A stretch of DNA of 64,000 bases. Origin: Ignavibacteria bacterium RIFOXYC2_FULL_35_21 (GTDB lineage: Bacteria; Bacteroidota; Ignavibacteria; Kapaibacteriales; UBA2268). The position numbers and the translations under genes are program-made. Under the pieces are notes generated by a model that did not search any database, had not been told where the DNA came from, and was given only the letters and a program-made list of their open reading frames with translations. Every line of letters starts with the position of its first letter. The stretch's first letter is position 1. Shown here in pieces: positions 19,991 to 29,249 of this stretch. Where the stretch lies: positions 35,921-99,920 of the forward strand of contig MHAY01000064.1 in NCBI GenBank assembly GCA_001804705.1. The letters are read 5' to 3'.

Positions 19991-22303
19991 TTGGTTAATA
20001 TGAGAAAATATATTTTAGTTTACCTTATTTTTATTTCAATATTAAATACTACATATTCACAGGAAAAAACATCAGATAAATTAACAGGCATTATCTCAGG
20101 AGAAGTGATTTCAGCTATAACAAAGAATCCAATAAGAAGTGTAACGGTAAAGATTGAAAACATAAAACTCGGAGCTATAACTAATGCAGAAGGAAAATAT
20201 ATTATAAGAAACATACCTGCGGGAGTTTATACTGTCAGATTTTCAATTCTGGGTTATGAAGTTTATAATCAATCAAATGTCATTGTATCAACTGCAATGC
20301 CGGTACAACTTGAAATTCAACTTGTTGAGAAAGTGATTGAGCTGGAAGGCACCGAAGTTCGTTCATCTTACTTTATTAAATTATCAGAAGCTGTTACAAG
20401 TACACAAACATTCAGCGGTGAAGAGATAAAAAGAACACCGGGAGTAAGTGAGGACGTTATCCGTGCAATATCACTTTTACCGGGTGTAGGAGTTACCCAG
20501 CCCGGTAGAAATGACCTTGTTGTTCGTGGTGGAGCACCTTTTGAAAATTTATTCATTGTTGATAATATTGAGATCCCAAATATCAATCATTTCGGAACTC
20601 AAGGCACAAGCGGTGGTCCCTTATCACTGATTAATATTGATTTTGTTAAAAATGTAACATTTTCAGCCGGTGGTTTTGGAGCAAAATATGGTGATAAAAC
20701 TTCATCTTTGACAAATATTATATTAAGAAACGGAAATGAAGAAAGTTTTGGTGCTAAGGCTGTGCTATCAGCTACAGGATTCGGGCTTAATTTCGAAGGT
20801 CCAATTTCTGATAAAGGTTCATTTATTTTTGGGGCAAGAAGAAGTTATCTTGATTTCATTTTTAAAGCCGCAGGTTTTGGATTTATACCTGAATATTGGG
20901 ATTTTATTGGAAAAGCAAAATATAAATTAGACAAATCCAATTCTATATCTTTTATTGCAATTGGAGCATTGGATGATGTAAGTCTTAATAATGACAGCCT
21001 TGATAATCGCTTCAAGAACAGTACTGTAGCTGTTCCAAATCAGAAGCAATACTTTTCAGGATTAACATGGCAGCATTTACTTGGCAATGGTTTTATCAAC
21101 GTTACACTTGGTGAGACATATACAAATTATACCACTTTCCAGAATGATTCTTTGTTAAACACAGTATTTAAAAATAATTCTAAAGAAAGTGAAACCTCAC
21201 TTAAAACTGAATTAGATTATATGATTTCACCGAAGATAGAATTTTTGATTGGGAATCAGGTGAAATGGGCTACTAATCTTGCTTATGAAATTCTTATTCC
21301 GGGATTTATGAGAACCGACTCAATAGGAATTCCAAGAGAATTATATATTGATACTAACTTTACAGATTATAAAAATGCAACCTATGCAAGCATGACTGCC
21401 GGATTTGGGAACTTCAAGCTAACTATTGGAGGACGACTTGAATATAATAACTTACTCGAAACTCAATGGTATTTGTCACCGAGAGGTTCTGTTTTGTATC
21501 AACTAAATGAGGTAACAGCTTTCACAATGAGCCTTGGCAGATATTATCAATCCCCATCTTATATTTGGTTTCTTGGTGGTTCACCCGAAAAACTAAATGC
21601 AATTCGTTCTGACCAGATTGTATTAGGATTTGACCATACTTTACTTGAAGATGTAAAAGTACAGGTTGAGTTATTCTATAAATATTACGACAACTACCCT
21701 GCCCGATTATACAGACCAACTGCAGTTCTTGCTCCTTCGGGATTTGATGATATAACATATGATATACCCTTCGGACTTGAGCCATTAGTAAGTAAGGGAG
21801 TGGGGTTAGCAAGAGGATTTGAAATTTTTATTCAGAAAAAGCTTAGTGAAATACCATTATCAGGATTGTTTAGTTTAACCATTGGAGAGTCAAAATTTAA
21901 ATCATTAGTTGGTGATTTTAGACCGGGTTCCTATGATGCACTTGCAATAATCAATTTGGCTGCAGCATGGAGGATTAACAATGAATGGGAAATTTCTGCA
22001 AAATTTCGTTATTCAACCGGTTTGCCGACAACACCTTTTTATAACCAAGGAACTAATATTGGAAAACTTGATTTCAGCAGATTTAATGAAGGTGAACGTT
22101 TACCTGCATCGCACAGCATGGATTTCAGGATTGATAAAATCTGGAACTTTTCAGGTTTTATGTTGATAACTTATATAGATATTCAAAATCTTTACGGGAA
22201 GAAAAATGTTTCTGCTGTTAGATGGGATTATAGAAATAAAGAACCAAAATACCAAACCTCTTTTGGTATTCTTCCGAGTATCGGAATAGTTGCTGAAATT
22301 TGA
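19991..22303 (+). CDS. TonB-dependent receptor with carboxypeptidase-regulatory-like N-terminal domain
   Basis: ISGEVISAITKNPIRSVTVKI...GKYIIRNIPAGVYTVRFSILGYE; plug RTPGVSEDVIRAISLLPGVGVTQPGRNDLVVRGGAPFENLFIVDNIEIP; C-terminal barrel. Confidence 0.92.
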   Translation: MVNMRKYILVYLIFISILNTTYSQEKTSDKLTGIISGEVISAITKNPIRSVTVKIENIKLGAITNAEGKYIIRNIPAGVYTVRFSILGYEVYNQSNVIVSTAMPVQLEIQLVEKVIELEGTEVRSSYFIKLSEAVTSTQTFSGEEIKRTPGVSEDVIRAISLLPGVGVTQPGRNDLVVRGGAPFENLFIVDNIEIPNINHFGTQGTSGGPLSLINIDFVKNVTFSAGGFGAKYGDKTSSLTNIILRNGNEESFGAKAVLSATGFGLNFEGPISDKGSFIFGARRSYLDFIFKAAGFGFIPEYWDFIGKAKYKLDKSNSISFIAIGALDDVSLNNDSLDNRFKNSTVAVPNQKQYFSGLTWQHLLGNGFINVTLGETYTNYTTFQNDSLLNTVFKNNSKESETSLKTELDYMISPKIEFLIGNQVKWATNLAYEILIPGFMRTDSIGIPRELYIDTNFTDYKNATYASMTAGFGNFKLTIGGRLEYNNLLETQWYLSPRGSVLYQLNEVTAFTMSLGRYYQSPSYIWFLGGSPEKLNAIRSDQIVLGFDHTLLEDVKVQVELFYKYYDNYPARLYRPTAVLAPSGFDDITYDIPFGLEPLVSKGVGLARGFEIFIQKKLSEIPLSGLFSLTIGESKFKSLVGDFRPGSYDALAIINLAAAWRINNEWEISAKFRYSTGLPTTPFYNQGTNIGKLDFSRFNEGERLPASHSMDFRIDKIWNFSGFMLITYIDIQNLYGKKNVSAVRWDYRNKEPKYQTSFGILPSIGIVAEI

Positions 22304-22406
22304 TATTTTAAAATTAATCATGAACTAATAACTATCAATAATAGAATAAAGAATTCGTCCAATTCATACGAATTTGTAAAATTCTAAACAATTTCAAGGA
22401 ATAATA

Positions 22407-24311
22407 ATGCTTGATAATGAAACATTAGACATTACATCCGATGAAGTAAAAGCAAAAAATGAATTCGAATACAAAGCAGAGATGAAGCAATTGCTTCATT
22501 TAATAGTTCATTCACTTTACACGCATCCTGAGGTTTTTCTTAGAGAACTTATATCAAATTCATCTGATGCACTGAACAAAATACGATTCAGGCGATTGAC
22601 AGATAGTAACATACTCGACCCTGATTCTGAACTTAAAATCAATATAGATATTGATGAAAAAGAAAATACTTTCTCTATTACCGATACCGGTATAGGTATG
22701 ACTAAGGAAGACCTTATCGGCAGAATCGGAACAATAGCAAGTTCGGGAACTCTCGAGTTTTTTAAGAAAATGGAGGAAGAAAATAAGAGTCTCGATGCAA
22801 ATCTTATAGGGCAATTCGGAGTCGGCTTCTACTCAGTTTTTATGGTTACCGATGAGATTAATATCGAAACTACTTATGCAGTTCCAAATTCCAAAACCTA
22901 TCTTTGGAAATCTTTTGGAGAAGATAAATTTACTGTAGAAGAAATTGAAAATAAACCGAGAGGAACAAAAATATCTTTTAAATTAAAAGATGAATATAAA
23001 GAATTTGCTCAACCCTGGAAAGTAAAAAGTATATTAAAGAAATATTCTAACTTCGTTGATTTCCCTGTTTATGTTAATGCTGAAAAAGTTAATATTGTTT
23101 CTGCACTTTGGCACAGGAAAAAAGAAGATATAAAAGATGAAGAACTAAATGATTTTTATACTTTTATATCGAATGATTCTACCCCGCCAATGGCTCATCT
23201 TCTGTTAAATATCGAAGGCATTCTAAATTTTAGGGCTTTGATTTTTATTCCAGAAACTGCCCCACCATCTCTTTTTCAGGATGCTCTTGAAAAGTCGCTT
23301 CAACTCTATTCAAACAGGATATTCATTCAGGATAATTGCAAAGAATTAATTCCCGATTACCTGAAATTCGTTAAAGGTGTCGTTGATACCGAAGAATTAC
23401 CCCTTAATGTTTCCAGGGAGGTTACACAGTCAAGCCCGGTTATCACAAAGATAAAAAATGTGTTGGTATCAAAAATACTTGCACAACTTGAAGACTGGGC
23501 TGAAAACGCTCAAGCAAAATATGAAAAATTCTATAACAATTTCGGTTCTCTTTTAAAAACAGGCATCAATGCTGATTTTACTCATAAAGTTCAATTAATC
23601 GAACTGCTAAGATATGAAACTTCATTGAGGCCAAAAGGTGAAAAGGTATCACTTAAAGAATATGTTCAAAGAATGGCTGAAGGACAGAAAGAAATATATT
23701 ACATAATGGGTGACCATAGAGATTTGATAGAGATGAATCCAAATCTTGAGTATTTCAGAAAAAATGAGCTGGAGGTCTTGTATCTTACAGACCCCGTTGA
23801 TGTTTTCACTATCCCTTATATATTTGAATATGACAAAAAGCAACTTAAATCCATTGAGAAAGCCGATATTGATATTAAAAAAGTAAATAAAGAAGAAAAA
23901 TCCAGTGATACAAGTAATAAAGGCTTGCTCGATTATTTTAAAGAAGTTCTCGGAGATAAAGTGGAGGATGTCATAGAATCAAACAGGCTGGTTGACTCTG
24001 CCGTTACCTTAGTTGTTGGTAAGCAGGGTTTTGACCCGCAGGTCGAAAAAATGATGCAATACATAGATAAAAACTTCACTCATTCTAAAAGAATCCTGGA
24101 GGTTAATACTTCACATAATATTATTAGAAATATCAATTCTTTATTTATTGCAAACTCAAATCCTGAACTTGTTAATAATGCTATATTGCAGCTTTACGAA
24201 GGTGCCTTGCTTTTAGAAGGGAAATTGCCTTCGCCAAACGAGTTTTTAAAGAGAATGAATGAATTTATCGAATTATCAACAAAATCAAAAAATGTAGGGG
24301 AAGTTTCATAA
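22407..24311 (+). CDS. htpG: Molecular chaperone HtpG (Hsp90)
   Basis: ELISNSSDALNKIR, TDTGIGMTKEDLIGRIGTIASSGT and GQFGVGFYSVFMV motifs. Confidence 0.97.
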   Translation: MLDNETLDITSDEVKAKNEFEYKAEMKQLLHLIVHSLYTHPEVFLRELISNSSDALNKIRFRRLTDSNILDPDSELKINIDIDEKENTFSITDTGIGMTKEDLIGRIGTIASSGTLEFFKKMEEENKSLDANLIGQFGVGFYSVFMVTDEINIETTYAVPNSKTYLWKSFGEDKFTVEEIENKPRGTKISFKLKDEYKEFAQPWKVKSILKKYSNFVDFPVYVNAEKVNIVSALWHRKKEDIKDEELNDFYTFISNDSTPPMAHLLLNIEGILNFRALIFIPETAPPSLFQDALEKSLQLYSNRIFIQDNCKELIPDYLKFVKGVVDTEELPLNVSREVTQSSPVITKIKNVLVSKILAQLEDWAENAQAKYEKFYNNFGSLLKTGINADFTHKVQLIELLRYETSLRPKGEKVSLKEYVQRMAEGQKEIYYIMGDHRDLIEMNPNLEYFRKNELEVLYLTDPVDVFTIPYIFEYDKKQLKSIEKADIDIKKVNKEEKSSDTSNKGLLDYFKEVLGDKVEDVIESNRLVDSAVTLVVGKQGFDPQVEKMMQYIDKNFTHSKRILEVNTSHNIIRNINSLFIANSNPELVNNAILQLYEGALLLEGKLPSPNEFLKRMNEFIELSTKSKNVGEVS

Positions 24312-24334
24312 CCTTCCTAATGCTTATGAAAACG

Positions 24335-24360
24335 TAGGTACAGAACATCATTCTGTCCTT
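24335..24360. repeat. GTAGGGACA-type palindrome, degenerate
   Basis: GTAGGTACAGAACATCATTCTGTCCT; a half copy (CATTGTTCTGTCCCTAA) lies at 24411-24427. Confidence 0.7.
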
Positions 24361-24551
24361 TATTGAATTTATATAACAAAATTTTGTCTCTAATTAGCAA
24401 TAAATTAGTCATTGTTCTGTCCCTAAGTCGAAATTAATAAAAAAAGTTCTTGATGTAAGCTATTGAATTGTTGTATTTTTGTATAGTGTATAATTAACAA
24501 TTTGAAAATAATAAGATTTATTTTTCTGAATTTCTTACAAACACCAAATTA

Positions 24552-24576
24552 AGGGCAGAAAATATTCTACCTGTAC
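24552..24576. repeat. GTAGGGACA-type palindrome, degenerate (GGGCAGAAAATATT subtype)
   Basis: agggcagaaaatattctacctgtac. Confidence 0.6.
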
Positions 24577-24629
24577 ATGAGCAATAATTGTAAACGCATC
24601 TTCATAAATTTTAGTAGGATAGATTAAAT

Positions 24630-25673
24630 ATGAAATTATCAGAATTCAAGTACAATTTTCCCAAGAACCTAATAGCAAAATTCCCTGCCGAGCCGAGAGA
24701 CTCAGCAAAATTGATGGTGCTCAACAGAAGTAACGGGAAAATTGAAGAAAGAGTATTCGAAGACATTATAGATTATCTTAATAAGGGCGACTGTCTTGTT
24801 GTGAATGATACAAAGGTCTTCCCTGCCCGTTTGTTTGGTAAAAAAGAAAAGACAAATGCGAAAATAGAAGTAATGTTATTGAGAGAACTGAAATCAGAGG
24901 AACGAATTTGGGACGTACTTGTCGAGCCTGCAAGAAAAGTCAGAATCGGTAATAAAATTTATTTCGACAATAATAAATTCAACTGCGAAGTCATAGATAA
25001 CACAACATCACGAGGCAGAACCGTCAGGTTCAGCTTTGATGGCAACCTGTTTAAAATAATTGAAAAAATAGGAGAAATGCCGCTTCCCGAATATATAAAG
25101 CGAGAGCCGACAGAACATGACAAAAAAACTTATCAGTGCGTTTTTGCTAATAAAAATCACCTTGCATCAATTCAACCACCAACAGCGGGATTGCATTTTA
25201 CCGAAGAACTCCTGAAAGAAATAGAAGCTAAAGGTATTAGAATAGCCAAAGTATTACTAAACATTGGACAAGGTTCATTCGAAAGGATTGAAGTCGAAGA
25301 CCTGACTAAACATAGAATGTATTCGGAATTCTTTACGATTTCGAGGGAATCGGCAGAAATTATCAATAAATCGTTGAAAGCGAAAAAGCAAGTAATGGCA
25401 GTTGGTTCGAGCGTTGTAAGGGCTCTTGAATCGTCAGTGCTGACATCAGGCCAGGTAAAGCCGAATAAAGGCTGGACGGATAAATTTATTTATCCGCCAT
25501 TCGATTTTAAAATCGTTGGTAAATTCCTTACCAATTTCCAGCCGCCTGCATCACCGTCTTTACTTATGACTGCGACTTTTGCAGGCAAAGAAGAAATGTA
25601 TAAAGCATATAAAAAGGCAATGAAAAGCAACTTCCGCTTTTTTGCTTATGGAGACGCATTTTTAATGATTTAA
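24630..25673 (+). CDS. queA: S-adenosylmethionine:tRNA ribosyltransferase-isomerase
   Basis: PRDSAKLMVLNR, NDTKVFPARLFGKK, PPTAGLHFTEELL and NFQPPASPSLLMTATFAG. Confidence 0.97.
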   Translation: MKLSEFKYNFPKNLIAKFPAEPRDSAKLMVLNRSNGKIEERVFEDIIDYLNKGDCLVVNDTKVFPARLFGKKEKTNAKIEVMLLRELKSEERIWDVLVEPARKVRIGNKIYFDNNKFNCEVIDNTTSRGRTVRFSFDGNLFKIIEKIGEMPLPEYIKREPTEHDKKTYQCVFANKNHLASIQPPTAGLHFTEELLKEIEAKGIRIAKVLLNIGQGSFERIEVEDLTKHRMYSEFFTISRESAEIINKSLKAKKQVMAVGSSVVRALESSVLTSGQVKPNKGWTDKFIYPPFDFKIVGKFLTNFQPPASPSLLMTATFAGKEEMYKAYKKAMKSNFRFFAYGDAFLMI

Positions 25674-25702
25674 AAATAGTGTGCAATTTATTAATTTTGT
25701 AA

Positions 25703-25730
25703 GTAGGGACACAAGATTTTGTGTCCCTAC
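25703..25730. repeat. GTAGGGACACAA palindrome upstream of mutA
   Basis: GTAGGGACACAA-gatt-TTGTGTCCCTAC, perfect 12-bp stem. Confidence 0.9.
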
Positions 25731-25760
25731 TTTTCATTTTTGCCTTTTTTGTTAATAATG

Positions 25761-25790
25761 TTGTCTGAACTGTGATTTGTATGATTTTGA
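25761..25790 (+). repeat. TTGTCTGAACTGTGATTTG repeat, copy upstream of mutA
   Basis: ttgtctgaactgtgatttgtatgattttga. Confidence 0.7.
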
Positions 25791-25823
25791 TAATTTAAAT
25801 TATTTGTTAAATGAATTAAAAAG

Positions 25824-27575
25824 ATGAAAGACAAATTAAAAAATGTAGGAATACAAAATGAAAGTATGGATACAAAATCTTGTGTCCCTACATTTCAGGT
25901 GCACCTACTTAAGGATTTTCAAAGAACCAATTATGGAGAGTGGGAGAAATTATCTAATTCGATATTAAATAATAAATTAGATGATTATGTTAATAAATTA
26001 TATAAAAATATTATAACTAAACCCATTTATTTTAAAGATGATATTAGTGATTTACATATTCAAATTAATTCTCTTCCAGGATTATATCATAATTTAAAAA
26101 GAAATAAATTAATTCATTCAAATCAATGGGAAATAGCTCAAGAAATTCCTTTACCATTACCTGAAGAATTTAATAAATCATTATCAGAAAATCTTATAAA
26201 TGGTCAAAATGCTATTAGTATAGCACTTGATGATGCTTCGGCTTTCGGATTTAATCCCGAAGATTCAATCAAAGTGAAGGTTGGTCGAAATGGTATTTCA
26301 ATATTTTTCTCGGATGATTTTGAAAAGACATTGAAAAATATTGACGCTGAACAGTATCCGATTTATATCAAGACATCAACAAACCTTACTTCCATAGCAT
26401 CTGTTTTCTTATCATATCTTTTAAATAATAAAATAAATATAAAAAAATTATCCGGTGGATTCCATTATGACCCATTGTCCGTACTAGCACAAAAACATGA
26501 ATTTCCATACGATTATGAATTGCTCTTTGATGAAATTGTTTCTTTGATTACTTGGCTTCATTCAAAAAAATGTCCATTTTCAGTAATAACAATTAATGGA
26601 AATTTATTCAACGAATCTGGTGGAAATGCAGTTCAGGAAATTGCCTTCTCAATGAGCGAAACTGTCTTATATTTAAAAGAGTTAATAAGTAGAGGGATTG
26701 AAATTAATGAAGCGGCAAAAAGAATTAGACTTTCTTATTCAATTGGACCTAACTTTTTCGTTGAAATATCAAAACTTAGGGCAGCGAGGTTGCTTTGGTC
26801 AAAAATAATTAAACATTTTGGGGGAAATGAAGATTCACAAAAAGTATTTATTCATGCTGAAACCTGCAAATGGAACAAAACAAAACATGACCCTTATGTT
26901 AATATCCTCAGAAATACAGGTGAAGCACTTTCTGCTATACTTGGTGGATGCGATAGCCTCAATCTACAATACTTTGATAATGCCTTTGGTATTCCTAATG
27001 AGTTTTCAAGAAGAATAACACGCAACACTCAGCTTGTATTGATGGAAGAATGTGATTTGACAGGAATTACAGACATTCCGGGCGGTTCCTGGTATATTGA
27101 GAATCTGACCAACGAACTTGCTAAAAAGGCTTGGGAATTGTTCCAGGAAGTTGAAAAAAAGGGTGGATTTTATAAAGCTCTCGATAATGGTTTCATAAAA
27201 GAAGAAATAGAAAAAGTCAAGTATGAAAGGTTATTTAATTTCAATAAGAAGAAAGATGTTTTAATCGGTACAAATATATATCCAAACCCAAATGAAAAGC
27301 CTATAGAAGCAACAGAAATAGACTACAACGCAATTTTTAAGCAAATACATTCAACACTTAGGGTGCATATTGAAAAACGAGACAACATGAAGGTGTCTAA
27401 ATTGTTGGATGTGCTAAATGATACCGTCAATGATAATCCAATCAATTCCTTCGAATCGGCATTAAATGCCGTAAAAGCAGGAGCCACACTCGGTGAAATC
27501 AGTAAACCGTTTAATATTAAATTTAATGCAACGATTAAAAATCCAATAGAGAAGATGAAATTGTCTGAACTTTGA
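25824..27575 (+). CDS. mutA: Methylmalonyl-CoA mutase small (beta) subunit-like protein
   Basis: SLPGLYHNLKRN, SYSIGPNFFVEISKLRAARLLWSKI, LRNTGEALSAILGGCDSLN and IPGGSWYIENLTNELAKKAWELFQEVEKKGGF; no clear B12-binding C-terminal domain; N-terminus contains repeat-derived codons. Confidence 0.85.
   Translation: MKDKLKNVGIQNESMDTKSCVPTFQVHLLKDFQRTNYGEWEKLSNSILNNKLDDYVNKLYKNIITKPIYFKDDISDLHIQINSLPGLYHNLKRNKLIHSNQWEIAQEIPLPLPEEFNKSLSENLINGQNAISIALDDASAFGFNPEDSIKVKVGRNGISIFFSDDFEKTLKNIDAEQYPIYIKTSTNLTSIASVFLSYLLNNKINIKKLSGGFHYDPLSVLAQKHEFPYDYELLFDEIVSLITWLHSKKCPFSVITINGNLFNESGGNAVQEIAFSMSETVLYLKELISRGIEINEAAKRIRLSYSIGPNFFVEISKLRAARLLWSKIIKHFGGNEDSQKVFIHAETCKWNKTKHDPYVNILRNTGEALSAILGGCDSLNLQYFDNAFGIPNEFSRRITRNTQLVLMEECDLTGITDIPGGSWYIENLTNELAKKAWELFQEVEKKGGFYKALDNGFIKEEIEKVKYERLFNFNKKKDVLIGTNIYPNPNEKPIEATEIDYNAIFKQIHSTLRVHIEKRDNMKVSKLLDVLNDTVNDNPINSFESALNAVKAGATLGEISKPFNIKFNATIKNPIEKMKLSEL
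25864..25891. repeat. GTAGGGACACAA palindrome, inverted copy inside mutA N-terminal codons
   Basis: GTATGGATACAA-aatc-TTGTGTCCCTAC; 26/28 match to the reverse complement of 25703-25730. Confidence 0.88.
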
Positions 27576-27590
27576 TTAAGCAGATTAAAC
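27561..27590 (+). repeat. TTGTCTGAACTGTGATTTG repeat, copy spanning mutA stop codon
   Basis: ttgtctgaactttgattaagcagattaaac; TGA stop of mutA is within the repeat. Confidence 0.65.
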
Positions 27591-27678
27591 AGATTTCACA
27601 GAGTCAAATTTTGGTTATTTTGAGCCAAAACGTGCATTTCGTGCATCCGGAGCAGGTATTTCACTATTTTGTTTTTTC

Positions 27679-27735
27679 AATTTACAATTTCTAATTTTCA
27701 ATTTTCAATAAATTTTCAATTCTAAATTTAAAATT
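27679..27735. repeat. Low-complexity AATTTTCAATTTTCAAT tract
   Basis: caatttacaatttctaattttcaattttcaataaattttcaattctaaatttaaaatt. Confidence 0.8.
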
Positions 27736-27945
27736 AAATCCACTATAAATTCATTGAATAGTGGTTATGGAAAGACAAAATCATACGTTTTTGTACAAAT
27801 CATACGTTTTTGACGGGGTTTTTAAGTGTCCGATTTGTCTCATTTTGTCCTATTGGGTGTGACAGAAAAGGACAAGATTAAGAATTAAGAATAACGATTA
27901 ACGAATTTCGATTTACGAATGATGGATATATTAAGATTGAATAAA

Positions 27946-27976
27946 ACCCCCTTAATCCCCCTTTGAAAAAAGGGGG
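27946..27976 (+). repeat. CCCCCTTAATCCCCCTTTGAAAAAGGGGG-type repeat, intergenic
   Basis: acccccttaatccccctttgaaaaaaggggg. Confidence 0.88.
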
Positions 27977-28116
27977 CAATCATAATTAATAAGTGGCAGA
28001 GCATCTTGGTAACGGCTGATACAGCCCGACATTGTTTAGCAAAGAACAAGCGGTGCAAAGATAAGGATGTGGGGATGATATGTCAAGAAAACGGTTTTAA
28101 AAGGATTTTAAAAATA

Positions 28117-28154
28117 TAGACTGTTAGACTGTAGGTGTTTAGACTGTAGGTTGA
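28117..28154 (+). repeat. TAGACTGT-type repeat, left flank of PIN cassette
   Basis: Contains gtaggtgtttagactgt (28131-28147), exact reverse complement of 29524-29540. Confidence 0.85.
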
Positions 28155-28179
28155 TGGGGGAAGAGGCAAATTTTAACAT

Positions 28180-28232
28180 AGAGGGCACGAAGAGAAGGCA
28201 CTAAGGACACGAAGGACGCGGAGGACGCAAAT
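28180..28232 (+). repeat. Imperfect GAGGGCACGAAG/GGACACGAAGGACGC tandem motif tract
   Basis: gagggcacgaagagaaggcactaaggacacgaaggacgcggaggacgc. Confidence 0.7.
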
Positions 28233-28260
28233 TGTCGGAACTGTGATTTGTGTGATTATG
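28232..28260 (+). repeat. TTGTCTGAACTGTGATTTG repeat, third copy
   Basis: ttgtcggaactgtgatttgtgtgattatg. Confidence 0.7.
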
Positions 28261-28312
28261 ATGATTTTCCCTCTCAGCCTGAGACCTTCGGTAAGCTCAT
28301 GACAGAGTAATA

Positions 28313-28843
28313 TTAATATACTTCATCAAAACTAAATTTGTATTCAAATAAATGAGTAAAGTTAATTACATCAATTTCACTTTTTAACAGGATTTGATAA
28401 AGAGGAATATCATCGGTTAAAACAAGATAAGATTTAGTTTTTGATAAATTTACTATTGCAGCATCAGTAAGTCCAAATTTTCTATACCTATCGTCAGCAA
28501 AGTTATCTTTAGCAGGTAAAAATAACTCATCAATAGTTTCAAGTTTTTGAAAAAACAAATTAAAATATTCTACTTTGTAAATACCTTCAAGTTTATTAGA
28601 AAGGTTGCTGATTTCAGTTAATATGTGCGGTGTTGTAATTATTTTATCAAAATGATCAATTAAGTTCCAAAGAATTTCAAAACCTGCTATTCCGAATTTT
28701 TTTGTTACTTTGAAACGATTGACCAAGTTATTATCATAGCTTCCAATAAAAAAATAAAGAACCAGATTACTGTCAATTATTACTCCCTTGCTTTTGTATT
28801 TTTTAAACAGATCTTCATAAATATGCCAGAGTGTTTCAGGCAT
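28313..28843 (-). CDS. PIN-domain-like putative ribonuclease
   Basis: GVIIDSNLVLYFFIGSYD at N-terminus, internal acidic TEI, C-terminal FGLTDAAIV and LVLTDDIPL fit PIN acidic residues. Confidence 0.6.
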   Translation of the reverse strand: MPETLWHIYEDLFKKYKSKGVIIDSNLVLYFFIGSYDNNLVNRFKVTKKFGIAGFEILWNLIDHFDKIITTPHILTEISNLSNKLEGIYKVEYFNLFFQKLETIDELFLPAKDNFADDRYRKFGLTDAAIVNLSKTKSYLVLTDDIPLYQILLKSEIDVINFTHLFEYKFSFDEVY

Positions 28844-29153
28844 ATTCCACTCCTCTAATCTTCATTGCAATGAAGTCACCGTCTGGAGAAAGAATAATTG
28901 TTTTAAACTTCCTATCCTTTAATTGCTGGTTATAGAGGCCTAATACATCAGATAAATAACTATCTTCTTCTTTAAGTTTTTTCTTTAAAATATTAAAACC
29001 AAGTGTAATTACCCAACAATCAGGTATGCCGCTAATTGTTTCCTGAGTTACTTCTTCAATTAAGACATTATAAACAGTAACTTCTTCATTTGAATCGTAA
29101 AGATTTGTAAAATACTCTTTTGCTTTTTTAAATGCTGTTTGAACATCAATCAT
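28836..29153 (-). CDS. Hypothetical 105-aa protein, translationally overlapping with the downstream PIN-like gene
   Basis: 8-nt overlap with the PIN ORF on the same strand; no family recognised. Confidence 0.6.
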   Translation of the reverse strand: MIDVQTAFKKAKEYFTNLYDSNEEVTVYNVLIEEVTQETISGIPDCWVITLGFNILKKKLKEEDSYLSDVLGLYNQQLKDRKFKTIILSPDGDFIAMKIRGVEYA

Positions 29154-29249
29154 TGTAAACTCCTATTATATTTTTTAAATTAGACGAAAACAGATATATT
29201 TTTATTTGCATCTCATTCAATCATAATTCACAACAGATATATAATCCCT

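Noticed and set aside
27991-28016. tRNA D-arm-like string (agtggcagagcatcttggtaacgg)
   Set aside because: No acceptor stem, anticodon arm or TPsiC arm follows; at most a remnant within repeat-rich DNA
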